DNA of 64,000 nucleotides from Echinicola soli (GTDB lineage Bacteria; Bacteroidota; Bacteroidia; Cytophagales; Cyclobacteriaceae): positions 997,501-1,061,500 of the forward strand of contig NZ_CP041253.1 of assembly GCF_006575665.1 (NCBI RefSeq). Direction: 5' to 3'. Every line of letters begins with the position of its first letter. Position 1 is the stretch's first letter. The notes beneath the pieces were generated by a model that saw only the letters and a program-made list of their open reading frames with translations, did not search any database and had not been told where the DNA came from. Positions 42,595-52,790 of this stretch are shown in pieces. The translations under genes were made by a program, and so were the position numbers.

Positions 42595-42635
42595 GTATTT
42601 ATACCCATTTAGAAAATACCAATAACATATAAAAA

Positions 42636-43112
42636 ATGGCAACATCACTTAAAAACCTCAGCCAGCACTCTGACACAAACATCACCGATATCAGTAATAA
42701 AACGTTCGGGATCGTAGTTTCAGAGTGGAATGAAGAGATCACCGAATCCCTTTACGAGGGAGCCGTGGAAACCCTAAGGAGCCATGGAGCTAAAAAAGAG
42801 AACATCTTCCGGAAAAATGTCCCAGGTTCCTTTGAGCTTTCCCTTGGTGCCCAATGGGTGGCAGAGGTAAAGGAAATCGACGCGGTCATTTGTCTTGGAT
42901 GCGTCATCCAAGGGGAAACCAAGCATTTTGATTTCATCTGTGACGCCGTGGCACATGGTATCACCAACGTAGGACTGAAATATAATAAACCAGTCATCTT
43001 TGGTGTGCTTACTCCTGACAACCAACAACAGGCATTGGACCGCGCCGGAGGCAAACATGGCAATAAAGGCGATGAAGCCGCTATCACTGCCATCAAAATG
43101 CTGGGATTCTAA
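42636..43112 (+). CDS. ribH: 6,7-dimethyl-8-ribityllumazine synthase
   Basis: A 158-residue subunit of the icosahedral or pentameric lumazine synthase, the penultimate step of riboflavin synthesis, joining 5-amino-6-ribitylaminouracil and 3,4-dihydroxybutanone phosphate. VPGSFELSLGAQWVAE (about 64-79) and VICLGCVIQGETKHFDFICD (about 85-104, with the catalytic His98) are diagnostic. FGVLTPDNQQQALDRAGGKH-type text (about 128-147) is the phosphate site, and AAITAIKM the C-terminal helix. lysC follows 41 bp later on the same strand. Other rib genes are not in the window. Confidence 0.97.
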   Translation: MATSLKNLSQHSDTNITDISNKTFGIVVSEWNEEITESLYEGAVETLRSHGAKKENIFRKNVPGSFELSLGAQWVAEVKEIDAVICLGCVIQGETKHFDFICDAVAHGITNVGLKYNKPVIFGVLTPDNQQQALDRAGGKHGNKGDEAAITAIKMLGF

Positions 43113-43153
43113 TCCGAACAAAACAAACCATTAACATACATTCCACTTATCCC

Positions 43154-44473
43154 ATGAAAATCATGAAATTTGGGGGCACCTCAGTAGGCAAACCCGAAAG
43201 AATGCACCAGGTAAAAGACCTGATCACACGTGATAACGACAGAAAAATCATCGTACTTTCTGCCCTTTCTGGCACAACCAATGCCCTTGTAGGCATCGGT
43301 GAAGCCCTTGCTGAAGGCAAAAAAGACTTGGCAAAGGAGCGCATCGATACGCTACATGCCCATTATCAAGAATTCTATAAGGAACTGCTCGAATCAGAAG
43401 CCGGGCGCAAAAAGGCCGAAAAAATCATCAAAGAGCACTTTGAGTTCTTAAACATCATCCTCAAAATCTCTTTCAATGAAGCCATCAACAGGGATATATT
43501 GGCACAAGGGGAACTGCTTTCCACCAAGCTTTTCTACACCTTGCTAGAGGAAAAGGACATTCCAGCTATCTTCCTGCCTGCCTTGGAATACATGAGCATT
43601 GATGAAAATTCTGAACCAGAAGTAGCCAAAATCAGCGATCGGCTTAAAGCCATTCTGAAAAATTACGATAAAGACACGCTCTTTGTCACTCAGGGATATA
43701 TCTGCAAAAACCATCGCAATGAAGTGGATAATCTGAAGCGCGGCGGAAGTGATTACACGGCATCACTCATCGGTGCCGCCATCAAAGCCAGTGTGGTAGA
43801 GATCTGGACGGATATCGATGGCATGCACAATAACGACCCAAGAGTGGTGGACAAAACCCGTCCTATCGCCCAGCTGTCATTTGACGAAGCTGCCGAGCTA
43901 GCTTATTTCGGGGCTAAGATCCTCCATCCTGCTTCCATCTGGCCAGCACAAACATACAATATCCCTGTAAAACTGCTGAACACCATGCAGCCTGAAGCTC
44001 CCGGCACCACCATTACCGCTGAGGAAACAGGCAAAGGCGTAAAGGCCATTGCTGCCAAAGACGGTATCATCGCCGTAAAAATCAAATCCAGCAGGATGCT
44101 CTTGGCCTATGGGTTCTTAAGAAAAGTATTTGAGATTTTCGAAAAATACAAAACGCCAATCGATATGATCACCACTTCTGAAGTGGCGGTATCGGTGACC
44201 ATTGATGATGACACCCACCTGAAAGAAATCATCATGGAACTTGAGAAATTTGGCAATACTGAAATTGACTATCACCAGACCATTGTCTGCGTGGCCGGTA
44301 ATATGATCGCCGAAAACACTGGCATGATCAAAGAGGTAGTCGTAGCACTACAGGACTTCCCTGTCAGGATGGTTTCCTATGGCGGTAGCCGAAATAACGT
44401 CTCTATCCTCCTAGACACCAAGTTCAAAAATGAAGCCCTCCAACGGCTCAATGACGAGTTGTTTCAGTGGTAA
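43154..44473 (+). CDS. lysC: Aspartate kinase (monofunctional)
   Basis: A 439-residue enzyme that phosphorylates aspartate, the first step to lysine, threonine, methionine and diaminopimelate. The N-terminal MKIMKFGGTSVGKPERM holds the nucleotide-phosphate motif KFGGTSVG, and GGSDYTASLIGAAIKASVVE (about 197-216) with TDIDGMHNNDPRVV is the aspartate/ATP site. The C-terminal third carries two ACT regulatory repeats (about 300-439; TSEVAVSVTIDDDTHL). No homoserine dehydrogenase part is fused. It is 41 bp after ribH and probably co-transcribed. A REP-like hairpin follows. Confidence 0.96.
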   Translation: MKIMKFGGTSVGKPERMHQVKDLITRDNDRKIIVLSALSGTTNALVGIGEALAEGKKDLAKERIDTLHAHYQEFYKELLESEAGRKKAEKIIKEHFEFLNIILKISFNEAINRDILAQGELLSTKLFYTLLEEKDIPAIFLPALEYMSIDENSEPEVAKISDRLKAILKNYDKDTLFVTQGYICKNHRNEVDNLKRGGSDYTASLIGAAIKASVVEIWTDIDGMHNNDPRVVDKTRPIAQLSFDEAAELAYFGAKILHPASIWPAQTYNIPVKLLNTMQPEAPGTTITAEETGKGVKAIAAKDGIIAVKIKSSRMLLAYGFLRKVFEIFEKYKTPIDMITTSEVAVSVTIDDDTHLKEIIMELEKFGNTEIDYHQTIVCVAGNMIAENTGMIKEVVVALQDFPVRMVSYGGSRNNVSILLDTKFKNEALQRLNDELFQW

Positions 44474-44526
44474 AACATTGATTTAGCTTATCTACTTGAG
44501 TCGACTATCAAATTGATATCAAGCCC

Positions 44527-44590
44527 TCATTGCGAGAAAGTATAGCCGTCCCCGACAGTATCGGGGACGGCTTTCCTTACGTTGCGAACG
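44527..44590. repeat. REP-like element with perfect hairpin (copy C)
   Basis: Starts TCATTGCGAG (44527-44536), then a perfect 12-bp-arm hairpin AGCCGTCCCCGA / TCGGGGACGGCT (44544-44572, loop CAGTA), and ends near GTTGCGAACG. It shares words with the elements at 17247 and 38953. It lies between lysC and the convergent AlbA_2 gene and could act as a terminator. Confidence 0.65.
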
Positions 44591-44706
44591 TTAACTTTAC
44601 TCTGGACTTTTTATCTGAAAGAGTTTTTGAAAACAATTTAATCGCATATTCTTTAAGTGATTTTCCAGCGGAAATCCCACAATCGGGTTATTTGATAGAA
44701 TCGTTT

Positions 44707-45345
44707 CTAATTCGACTTAAGCTTAAAAAGGTCCTCCTGCTCTTGGGGAATAACCTGCAGCACATTGGCGAGCACCAATCTCACGAGGGTCTTGGAAGCG
44801 ATAAACCGTGGCAATCTCGCCATTTTTGAGTATTCTTTTAGGGTGATCGTCTCTCGCTCGCCAAGGGCATGCATCAATTTAGTTTCCTTTTCACCATAAT
44901 TGAAGATGATATCCTTCTCTTTCTTGCCTCTTCTTAAAATTTCCCATACTTCCTTACTGGCCTGGACCGTCCTGTCCTCTACCCGCACAAAGGACCTTTT
45001 TCGGCCTTCATCGTATAAGTAATGAGGCCTTTTGGGGCTTCTATAAAAATGGTAAATCGCCACGCCCTTCTTTTCCGTGATAGGAATGACAACGTGCTCA
45101 AAATCCACCAAAGGGCGGATCAGTTCCTTGATGGCCTTGTTCAGCACATAGACATCCTCTTCCACATAACGCTGGCCACTCACTGTCCCATCGTCATCCA
45201 CTCCTACCAGCAAATAGCCTCCTTCCGTATTGGCCAGGGCAATCACTTCACGAACGATCTTGTCAGGGTGAGCGACCTTCTTCTTAAATTCGATATGTAG
45301 CCCTTCACCTTGACGTGCCAGCCTGGTGATCTCCTGAAGTGTCAT
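44707..45345 (-). CDS. AlbA_2 (Schlafen-type) putative DNA/RNA-binding protein
   Basis: 212 residues. The N-terminal domain (about 1-130) matches AlbA_2/Slfn: GEGLHIEFKKKV (about 13-24), IALANTEGGYLLVGVDDDGT (about 35-54) and KRSFVRVEDRTVQASKEVWE. The C-terminal part (about 150-205; LKEYSKMARLPRFIASKTLV) looks like a winged helix. Such proteins are described as ATP-binding or transcription-regulating; in Bacteroidota they are common and unexplained. It lies 13 bp downstream of the small outer-membrane protein and uvrB on the same strand, so the three may form one unit. Confidence 0.8.
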   Translation of the reverse strand: MTLQEITRLARQGEGLHIEFKKKVAHPDKIVREVIALANTEGGYLLVGVDDDGTVSGQRYVEEDVYVLNKAIKELIRPLVDFEHVVIPITEKKGVAIYHFYRSPKRPHYLYDEGRKRSFVRVEDRTVQASKEVWEILRRGKKEKDIIFNYGEKETKLMHALGERETITLKEYSKMARLPRFIASKTLVRLVLANVLQVIPQEQEDLFKLKSN

Positions 45346-45358
45346 GTCGAGAATTGTT

Positions 45359-45796
45359 TTAGTTGATCAATATACCAATGGCGGCCCTCAAACCAGCCAC
45401 ATTGGTCACGGCATAATAATCCACCATCCCTTCTAGCCGCACACGGTAAGAAAGGTTAACCGTATACCCCGCACCAAGTGCTATGTCACTGTCCTTTCCG
45501 ATCATGCCTCGTACCCGTAGAAAAGCAGGTTCTAGCGGATAATACCTTCCCCCAAGTGTCACTTGGTTGGGTCGGTTATAGTTAAATTCATATCCACCCG
45601 AGAAGGAAATATTATACCAGTGAAAATAGTTGGCTTCCAAGCCAAATTGATAGCGTTTGATTACTCCTGGTGCATCCGTACGCACCAAATCCAAGGCACC
45701 AGAAACCAAATAACTGCCTTCGGCCTGCTGTGCCATGACTTCCTGACCTCCCCACAAAAACAGTGGGAATGCCAGTAATATTAAAATTTTTTTCAT
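45359..45796 (-). CDS. Small outer-membrane beta-barrel protein
   Basis: 145 residues from the ATG at 45796, which overlaps the uvrB stop by 4 nt (ATGA); the longer frame from 45844 reads uvrB codons. [20 protein letters not shown] is a signal peptide with cleavage after VMA. The mature part alternates polar and hydrophobic residues in strands ([54 protein letters not shown]), as in small porin-like barrels. It ends AAIGILIN, a weak barrel terminus. Translational coupling to uvrB is seen; the functional link is not obvious. Family not identified. Confidence 0.75.
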   Translation of the reverse strand: MKKILILLAFPLFLWGGQEVMAQQAEGSYLVSGALDLVRTDAPGVIKRYQFGLEANYFHWYNISFSGGYEFNYNRPNQVTLGGRYYPLEPAFLRVRGMIGKDSDIALGAGYTVNLSYRVRLEGMVDYYAVTNVAGLRAAIGILIN

Positions 45797-47832
45797 CCAT
45801 CCATTCGTTTGAGCTCTTCCAATCGTTTTTTGAGTCCCTGCCACTCGTCGCGCAAGCGGGCCGCTTCCATAAAGTTGAGTTCCTTGGCGGCTTTTTCCAT
45901 CTGCTTTTGCGTTTGGGGGATCAGCTTTTCGAGCTTGTCCGTGCTCAAATATTGTACCACGGGATCTGCCGCGTAGGCATTTTCTTCCGTAAAGTGATCA
46001 TCGTAGAATTTGGCATTTTTCTTACTATCTGCCACCTTCGTTTGCCCCATGATTTTGTCCTTGGACTTGATGACAGTTTTGGGTGTGATGCCATGTTCCT
46101 CATTATAGGCCATTTGGATGCCTCTCCTCCTTTTGGTTTCATCGATGGCACGCTGCATGGAAGCCGTCACGCGATCAGCATACATGATGACCCTTCCATT
46201 TTCATTCCGTGCCGCACGGCCAATGGTCTGTACCAAACTACGCTCATTTCTTAGGAAACCTTCCTTGTCCGCATCTAAAATGGCAACAAGGGAAACCTCT
46301 GGCAAGTCCAGCCCTTCCCGCAGCAGGTTTACCCCCACCAATACATCAAAAACCCCAAGGCGCAACTCACGCAAAATCTCCACACGATCCAGGGATTTTA
46401 CCTCTGAGTGGATATAGCGGGACTTGATCCCGGCCCTTTCCAGAAATTTATTGAGCTCTTCGGCCATTCGTTTGGTAAGGGTGGTCACCAAAATACGGTC
46501 GCCGCTTTTTATAGTCTGATCGATTTCCTCCAGGAGGTCATCGATCTGGTCGCCACTGGGCCGTACCTCTATCAATGGATCCAATAGGCCTGTAGGGCGA
46601 ATGATCTGTTCCACCACCACACCATCGGTCTGGTTCAATTCATAATCTGCTGGGGTGGCACTTACATAAATGACCTGATTGGTCAGGGATTCAAACTCGT
46701 CGAATTTCAGTGGCCGGTTATCCAAAGCTGAAGGAAGTCGAAATCCGTACTCCACAAGGTTCACTTTTCTGGAACGGTCACCGCCCCACATGGCCCGTAC
46801 TTGGGGCACGGTCACGTGGCTCTCATCGATCACCAGCATATAGTCATCCGGAAAATAGTCCATCAAACAGAAAGGACGCGCCCCTGCCGACCTCCGATCA
46901 AAATACCGGGAATAATTCTCCACTCCTGAGCAATAGCCCAGCTCCCTGATCATCTCCAGATCAAATTCCGTACGCTCCCTGAGCCTGCTGGCTTCTTCAA
47001 GCCGCATATCCTTTTCGAAAAAAGAAATCTGGCTCATCAAGTCGTCCTGAATTTCCTTGATGGCCACATCAATCGTGTCCCTGCCCGTCACAAAGAGATT
47101 GGCAGGGAAAATGGTGATCTGCTTTTCACTGCTGATCCGCTTTCCTGTCCCAGGGTCAATCCGCTGGATCGCTTCGATTTCATCCCCCCAGAAATAGATC
47201 CTATAGGCAAAGTCTGCATAGGCCACAAAGATGTCCACTGTATCCCCCTTTACACGGAAAGTACCATGCTTAAACTCCGCATTGGCACGGCTGTACAGGA
47301 TGTCTACCAACTGGAACAGTAGCTGGTTTCGCGGTATCCGTTGTCCCTCCTCCAGGTTCACCACGTTCTTGCCAAACTCCTCCGGATTACCAATGCCGTA
47401 AATGCAGGAAACAGAGGCCACCACGATCACATCCCGTCTACCGCTCAGCAAGGCCGACGTAGCACTCAAACGAAGCTTTTCGATCTCCTCATTGATCGAC
47501 AGGTCCTTTTCGATGTACACGCCGCTGGTGGGTATAAATGCCTCTGGCTGGTAGTAGTCGTAATAAGAGATAAAATACTCTACCGCATTGTCCGGAAAAA
47601 ACTGCTTAAATTCCCCATAAAGCTGCGCCGCCAAGGTCTTGTTATGACAGAGTACCAATGTCGGGCGCTGCACCTCTTGGATGACATTGGCTACGGTAAA
47701 GGTCTTTCCTGAGCCGGTAACCCCCAACAGTACCTGCGATGGCTCTCCGCTGGAAATCCCTTCGGTTAGGTTTTTGATCGCATTTGGCTGGTCACCGGTG
47801 GGGCTATAATCTGAAATGATCTTAAAATCCAT
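45793..47832 (-). CDS. uvrB: Excinuclease ABC subunit B
   Basis: The full 679-residue UvrB of nucleotide-excision repair, which verifies damage delivered by UvrA and recruits UvrC. Helicase motif I is [20 protein letters not shown] (about 35-54); the beta-hairpin region [20 protein letters not shown] (about 91-110) inserts between strands. Motif II is the DEAD-like VIDESH, and later motifs are [35 protein letters not shown] and QTIGRAARN. The C-terminal UVR helix ([18 protein letters not shown], near 650-667) binds UvrC. A small barrel-protein gene overlaps its stop by 4 nt. Confidence 0.97.
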   Translation of the reverse strand: MDFKIISDYSPTGDQPNAIKNLTEGISSGEPSQVLLGVTGSGKTFTVANVIQEVQRPTLVLCHNKTLAAQLYGEFKQFFPDNAVEYFISYYDYYQPEAFIPTSGVYIEKDLSINEEIEKLRLSATSALLSGRRDVIVVASVSCIYGIGNPEEFGKNVVNLEEGQRIPRNQLLFQLVDILYSRANAEFKHGTFRVKGDTVDIFVAYADFAYRIYFWGDEIEAIQRIDPGTGKRISSEKQITIFPANLFVTGRDTIDVAIKEIQDDLMSQISFFEKDMRLEEASRLRERTEFDLEMIRELGYCSGVENYSRYFDRRSAGARPFCLMDYFPDDYMLVIDESHVTVPQVRAMWGGDRSRKVNLVEYGFRLPSALDNRPLKFDEFESLTNQVIYVSATPADYELNQTDGVVVEQIIRPTGLLDPLIEVRPSGDQIDDLLEEIDQTIKSGDRILVTTLTKRMAEELNKFLERAGIKSRYIHSEVKSLDRVEILRELRLGVFDVLVGVNLLREGLDLPEVSLVAILDADKEGFLRNERSLVQTIGRAARNENGRVIMYADRVTASMQRAIDETKRRRGIQMAYNEEHGITPKTVIKSKDKIMGQTKVADSKKNAKFYDDHFTEENAYAADPVVQYLSTDKLEKLIPQTQKQMEKAAKELNFMEAARLRDEWQGLKKRLEELKRMDG

Positions 47833-47884
47833 AGTATTTCTTCGGTATCCTTACACTAACGTATCGGAACGGGTGAAAAGTTTT

Positions 47885-49069
47885 TTAACCGCTGATTATC
47901 CTCCTTTGGGCCTTGATTCTGTCCACATTATAATACAGGTAATTGGTCCGCAGGATCACCACTAAGATCAGCGGCAATACGCTGGGATGGAAAGACTGCC
48001 ATCCCAAAATCCAAAACACAACCGCCGCATCTGCCATGATCAGCGCAAACAACAGGTACTTCTTGAGCCAAGGTGCGGGAACTTTCATCCCCAAGCCATA
48101 AACCAACAATCCATGTAGCGGAAATGCCCAAAGCAAATTCCAATTGTACTTGGTAGCCGTGTGCTCGGTAAAAAACCAAAGCAATACCACCACAATGCCC
48201 AACACGCCCAATATCCCAAAGAAACCCTGATCAAAACCAATAAAAAGTCGCTTTTTCCTAAATCCAATATAGGTAATCACCATAAAGAAAATGGCAATAC
48301 CCCAGAAAAGAAAATAAGGATTGAAAAGACTAGGAGCCACATCCACCGGTGGCAGGTCCAGCAGGGTCATATGGCTTTTTACAAGAGGCCGCGTGGGTCC
48401 ATCTCCCACGATCTCGGCCCTATCAAATGCCGCTTCCATATAGTCTGGCAAAAACTGCTTTTCACGTTCACTTGCCTCCACATCGATCACACTGCCCAAG
48501 GCCAGGTCAATCCCCAAATCGCCCCAAGGAAGCGGGTACACGTATTCATCAATGAGGTTGCGGAAGGTACTTTCTTCTTCCCCCTCTGGATCATTCCACT
48601 CCAATTGCTTGCCCAGCACGGTTTCTAGCATATCACGAATCCGTGTAGCACAATTGTCATAAAAAAAATCATAACGGTAATAGCGGTTATCCGGCTGGTA
48701 ATTGATCTGTAGAAACTCCACCATTTTGGCGGCCTGCTGGTCATTGAGATCAAGTACTTGCTCACGCACAGCCTGCCCCAGATAGGTATAGTGTCCGATA
48801 AACCGATCGTAAGGACTTACAGACAGCCAATAGTCCAATTTTCCCCTGGCGAATTTCATATAAAAACTAGGGTTAAAATCAAAGGTGCCATAATTATACA
48901 CCAGATCCCTACCCGTCTCCATATCGGTTACCCGCACAGCACTATGACCAAACACACTGTAAAGTTCTCCGCCTGGATCACAGGTCAGAAGGCTCACCCT
49001 GTAATTTTTCGCATATAATTGGCTAAAAGCCAATAGGATAATGGTAAAAAGTAAGACGGATTTTTTCAT
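47885..49069 (-). CDS. DUF4105 / Lnb N-terminal-domain membrane protein
   Basis: 394 residues. A signal peptide (MKKSVLLFTIILLAFSQLYA) leads to a periplasmic papain-like domain of the DUF4105/Lnb type: LLTCDPGGELYSVFGHSAVR (about 28-47, with Cys and His) and YDFFYDNCATRIRDMLETVL (about 128-147, with Asn-Cys). Five or so membrane helices follow (about 255-390). The Lnb family includes lipoprotein N-acyl transferases, so a lipoprotein-modifying role is possible but not shown. The start lies 20 bp from the start of the divergent T9SS-protein gene. It is upstream of uvrB on the same strand. Confidence 0.8.
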   Translation of the reverse strand: MKKSVLLFTIILLAFSQLYAKNYRVSLLTCDPGGELYSVFGHSAVRVTDMETGRDLVYNYGTFDFNPSFYMKFARGKLDYWLSVSPYDRFIGHYTYLGQAVREQVLDLNDQQAAKMVEFLQINYQPDNRYYRYDFFYDNCATRIRDMLETVLGKQLEWNDPEGEEESTFRNLIDEYVYPLPWGDLGIDLALGSVIDVEASEREKQFLPDYMEAAFDRAEIVGDGPTRPLVKSHMTLLDLPPVDVAPSLFNPYFLFWGIAIFFMVITYIGFRKKRLFIGFDQGFFGILGVLGIVVVLLWFFTEHTATKYNWNLLWAFPLHGLLVYGLGMKVPAPWLKKYLLFALIMADAAVVFWILGWQSFHPSVLPLILVVILRTNYLYYNVDRIKAQRRIISG

Positions 49070-49089
49070 TGTCAGACTTATATTTATGG

Positions 49090-51423
49090 ATGATGATGTT
49101 CAATTTTTTTCAACTTGATTATAAAATACTACTTACCAACCAAGCCGGTTTTAATCCAAAACGAATTTACAAGATATTATTCGTAATTTTTATTGTATCT
49201 GGTATATTCTCAGCTCCTACATACGGTCAAGAAGTCAATGCATACAGGACGATCACAAGCGGGGATTATGACCAAGTGGCCATTTGGGAAATATACAATG
49301 GAAACACCTGGAACACAGCTACCCAGCCTCCCAATGAGGCCAATGATGTTTATATCGATTTTGACCATGAAGTCACCCTCACCCAAAATGAAACTGTCAA
49401 ATCACTCTACCTGAATGCTGAAACGGGAACTGGCAAAAAACTAAATTTAAATGGCTTTGAGCTAGCTCTCCTTGGTAGCCTGAATGCCTTTTCAGGGGCT
49501 GCTCCAGGCTCACCATCAGGAACCTGGAACAATATCGACTGGATTGGTGATAGTGAAGAGAGCAAACTGATATTCAAAGGAACATCAAGAGTCGCCGTAC
49601 CGGAAGGAGCGTGGAGTGCTTTTTCCACACGGAGCCGGTATACCCTGGTTTTCGCTCCCGATCCTGGAGCTACCCTCACGGTCCAAGAATCTATAAAGGC
49701 CAGTAGGATCGTGGTCGCCTCAGGAACCGTCATCCAAGAAACATCAGGGGGAGCTTGCTCCACATTCTCCTTCAATAACGACCCCGCCGTACCTGGAGCA
49801 TATGGCAGCCTGGTCATCGAGGACAATGCCACGCTGGAGAGCTATTGCAGTGAAAGCATTGTCCAACGATCCGCTTCCCTACCCGCTCTAGAAGTCACCG
49901 TTTCAGATCGCGGGACATTGGTTTTACATGGCCCAAACCCCGAGATCAATGCTGCAAATATACACCTGCTGGGAGAAGTACGCTATGTTGGAGCTTCAGG
50001 TACCCAGGGGTTTATCACCAGCACTATGCCTGGCGTCCAGCAACCCATACAATACCATGATGTTACTTTTAAAGGTGATGCTGAAAAAATACTTCCCCCC
50101 ACTCTCATTCTTTTAGGAAACATGGCCAATACCGGCACGGGAGACATTAATGCCAACACAACTTCACTGTCCATAGAAGGGACAGAAAACCAAGAAATCA
50201 CCGGCATGGCACTACTTGCAAGGGATTTGGAAATGAATAAATCTAACGGAAAAGTACACCTTGACAGTGACCTTACTATTTTGCGTGACTTTATTATGAC
50301 GGCGGGGGAGTTGGATTTTAGCGGAAATGAAATGACGATCAACGCAGCCGGATCGGGAGAATACCAGTACTTGGCTGGGAAGTGGCATGATCTCCAGTCA
50401 TTGCATTACCACAGCACACCTCATTCTTTAACGGTCCAAAATGCCAGCTTCCCCTTTGTAGATAAATATGAGGAAGGAGTGAGACTGCTACAGGTTTTGG
50501 GAGCCAACGATACTGGTGGCGAAAACCTCACGATTCAGTACACCCAACTTCCCGGTGTCGATCATGATGCAGACTTCTTCGACAATGACGGCACGTGGAT
50601 ATTATACCAATTGTATAGTTATTTCAGTTTCTCAGGATTTTCTAGTGGAAACAATTTCATCAATATTCGCATCGCTGCCGATGAACTTATAGTCGATGAC
50701 GTGAACGATCTGAGAATCGTCGCTGACCACGAACCTGCAGCAGGCAGTCATCTAAGTGGCCTGGATGAAAACGGTACTTTTTGGGCAAAAAGAAGACTAC
50801 GGCGCAATGCTCTCCACCATAACAAATTCACCATCGGAAGTGAACGGGTGGCCACTATCTTACCCATCGCTTGGTTAAACTATCAAGGTGAAGCCATCGG
50901 AAAAAGCAACATCCTACAATGGGAGGTACCTGCAGACAGCCGGGTGAAAGGCTTTACAATCTATCGCTCTGCTCACAATGTGGATAACTTTATACCCATA
51001 GGCACAATCACGTCTGAAAGTATCTCTGGGCGAGTTTTGACCTATCAGTTTACGGACGAAACACCTCCAAATCATGGATATTCCTATTATAGGATAGCCA
51101 GTTTTTCCCCTTCAGGAAAGGAGGACTTTACACCGGTCTTTCATGTGTATAGAAAACAAGCACAGACCAATTACAATACCATTTCCCCAAATCCCCATTC
51201 CGGCGGAAATGTCCACTTAAGCATCTCCCGCCAAATGCAAGGCGACCATATTGAATGCATCATCTTGGATGTCCAAGGAGGAGTAGTCTTTGGGGTAAAT
51301 GGAAAAAGCGAAAACACCATCCGGAGGGTAGAAGAAAAATTACCCCTTCTCCCTAAAGGGATCTACATCATCCGCATTTCGGACAGCAGTATACATCAAA
51401 CTATTCGTTGGATAAAGTTATAG
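49090..51423 (+). CDS. Large secreted protein with T9SS type A C-terminal sorting domain
   Basis: About 777 residues from one of three consecutive ATG codons (49090/49093/49096). A hydrophobic core ILFVIFIVSGIFSAPTYGQ (about residues 29-47) forms the signal peptide, with an unusually long n-region of about 28 residues ahead of it. The mature part is rich in Gly, Ser, Thr and Asn, resembling beta-helix or adhesin-like passenger sequence (about 50-600). The C-terminal 80 residues begin ISPNPHSGGNVHLSISRQ and end with KGIYIIRISDSSIHQTIRWI, the type A T9SS sorting signal that directs export to the cell surface. Function of the passenger is not recognised. Confidence 0.87.
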   Translation: MMMFNFFQLDYKILLTNQAGFNPKRIYKILFVIFIVSGIFSAPTYGQEVNAYRTITSGDYDQVAIWEIYNGNTWNTATQPPNEANDVYIDFDHEVTLTQNETVKSLYLNAETGTGKKLNLNGFELALLGSLNAFSGAAPGSPSGTWNNIDWIGDSEESKLIFKGTSRVAVPEGAWSAFSTRSRYTLVFAPDPGATLTVQESIKASRIVVASGTVIQETSGGACSTFSFNNDPAVPGAYGSLVIEDNATLESYCSESIVQRSASLPALEVTVSDRGTLVLHGPNPEINAANIHLLGEVRYVGASGTQGFITSTMPGVQQPIQYHDVTFKGDAEKILPPTLILLGNMANTGTGDINANTTSLSIEGTENQEITGMALLARDLEMNKSNGKVHLDSDLTILRDFIMTAGELDFSGNEMTINAAGSGEYQYLAGKWHDLQSLHYHSTPHSLTVQNASFPFVDKYEEGVRLLQVLGANDTGGENLTIQYTQLPGVDHDADFFDNDGTWILYQLYSYFSFSGFSSGNNFINIRIAADELIVDDVNDLRIVADHEPAAGSHLSGLDENGTFWAKRRLRRNALHHNKFTIGSERVATILPIAWLNYQGEAIGKSNILQWEVPADSRVKGFTIYRSAHNVDNFIPIGTITSESISGRVLTYQFTDETPPNHGYSYYRIASFSPSGKEDFTPVFHVYRKQAQTNYNTISPNPHSGGNVHLSISRQMQGDHIECIILDVQGGVVFGVNGKSENTIRRVEEKLPLLPKGIYIIRISDSSIHQTIRWIKL

Positions 51424-51512
51424 CTGACTAGCTCATGTTAATAAGGATACATTGCGGTATACAATTTTTTACACTATATTCCTTTGCTGTTATCAATGTA
51501 AACCCAAATCGC

Positions 51513-52652
51513 ATGGAATTTACCCTAACTGAAGAACACCTAGCTGTACAAGCTGCTGCTAAAGATTTTGCCATAACGGAACTACTTCCCGGTGTGATAG
51601 ACCGAGACACCAACGCTATGTTTCCCCATGCACAGGTCAAGAAAATGGGAGAACTGGGTTTTTTGGGCATGATGGTCTCTCCTGAATACAACGGCGGAGG
51701 AATGGACACCCTTTCTTACGTGCTTGCTTTGGAGGAAATTTCCAAAATAGATGCCTCTGCAGCGGTGGCCATGTCTGTCAATAATTCCCTGGTATGCTGG
51801 GGACTGGAAGAATACGGCACAGAGACCCAGAAAGAAAAATACCTAAAGCCCTTAGCGGCAGGAGAAATTTTGGGAGCATTCTGTCTATCAGAACCTGAAG
51901 CAGGTTCCGATGCCACATCCCAAAAGACCTCTGCCGAAAAAGAAGAAGATCATTACATTCTGAACGGCACCAAAAACTGGATCACCAATGGCAGCACCGC
52001 TAGCGTGTACTTGGTCATGGCACAGACCGATCCAGCGTTAAGACATAAGGGTATCTCCACGTTCATCGTAGAAAAAGACATGGAAGGTTTCCAAGTGGGC
52101 AGGAAAGAGGACAAATTGGGAATCAGAGGATCTGACACCCATTCACTGATGTTCAATGACGTAAAAGTGCCCAAAGAAAATAGGATTGGAGATGATGGCT
52201 TTGGTTTTACCTACGCCATGCACAGCTTGGATGGTGGACGAATAGGCATCGCCGCACAAGCACTGGGAATAGCCGGTGGAGCTTATGAGCTGGCCCTTGC
52301 ATATTCCAAGGAGCGAAAGGCATTTGGAAAAGCCATTAGCCAACACCAAGCCATCCAGTTTAAGCTAGCAGACATGGCCACAGAAATAGAAGCGGCAAGG
52401 TTATTGGTGTGGAAAGCAGCCTGGCTAAAGGACCGGGGCGAATCATACGCCCATGCCAGCGCCATGGCGAAACTGTACGCCTCCAAGGTCGCAATGGAAA
52501 CTACCATTGAAGCTGTACAAATCCATGGCGGTTATGGATTTGTCAAAGAATATCATGTAGAACGACTCATGAGAGATGCTAAAATCACCCAGATATACGA
52601 AGGAACGAGTGAGATTCAAAAAATAGTTATATCCCGTAACTTATTAAGATAA
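51513..52652 (+). CDS. Acyl-CoA dehydrogenase
   Basis: 379 residues from ATG 51513 (MEFTLTEEHLAVQAAAKDFA); the frame from 51435 adds 26 residues not part of the fold. This FAD enzyme catalyses alpha,beta-dehydrogenation of acyl-CoA esters in beta-oxidation or branched amino-acid breakdown. GAFCLSEPEAGSDATSQKTS (about 119-138) is the middle FAD-binding motif, and the C-terminal QIHGGYGFVKEYHVERLMRD with TQIYEGTSEIQ carries the catalytic Glu (YEGTSEIQ, E in short-chain types). It follows the T9SS gene with no shared function. Chain-length class is not resolved. Confidence 0.94.
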   Translation: MEFTLTEEHLAVQAAAKDFAITELLPGVIDRDTNAMFPHAQVKKMGELGFLGMMVSPEYNGGGMDTLSYVLALEEISKIDASAAVAMSVNNSLVCWGLEEYGTETQKEKYLKPLAAGEILGAFCLSEPEAGSDATSQKTSAEKEEDHYILNGTKNWITNGSTASVYLVMAQTDPALRHKGISTFIVEKDMEGFQVGRKEDKLGIRGSDTHSLMFNDVKVPKENRIGDDGFGFTYAMHSLDGGRIGIAAQALGIAGGAYELALAYSKERKAFGKAISQHQAIQFKLADMATEIEAARLLVWKAAWLKDRGESYAHASAMAKLYASKVAMETTIEAVQIHGGYGFVKEYHVERLMRDAKITQIYEGTSEIQKIVISRNLLR

Positions 52653-52790
52653 AATTCCAAAAACAAAAAACAGCCTCATAACCTTAAAATTCACATAATC
52701 ATTCGGCTGATGTTGAATTTTTCGTTAATTTTATTATATTTTAATTAAAAAAGTCATACTTTTACAAGTATCAACATAATAACATCTGTC

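Noticed and set aside
44530..44829. 99-codon plus-strand ORF after lysC
   Set aside because: It begins in the REP-like hairpin and runs antisense through the end of the AlbA_2 gene.
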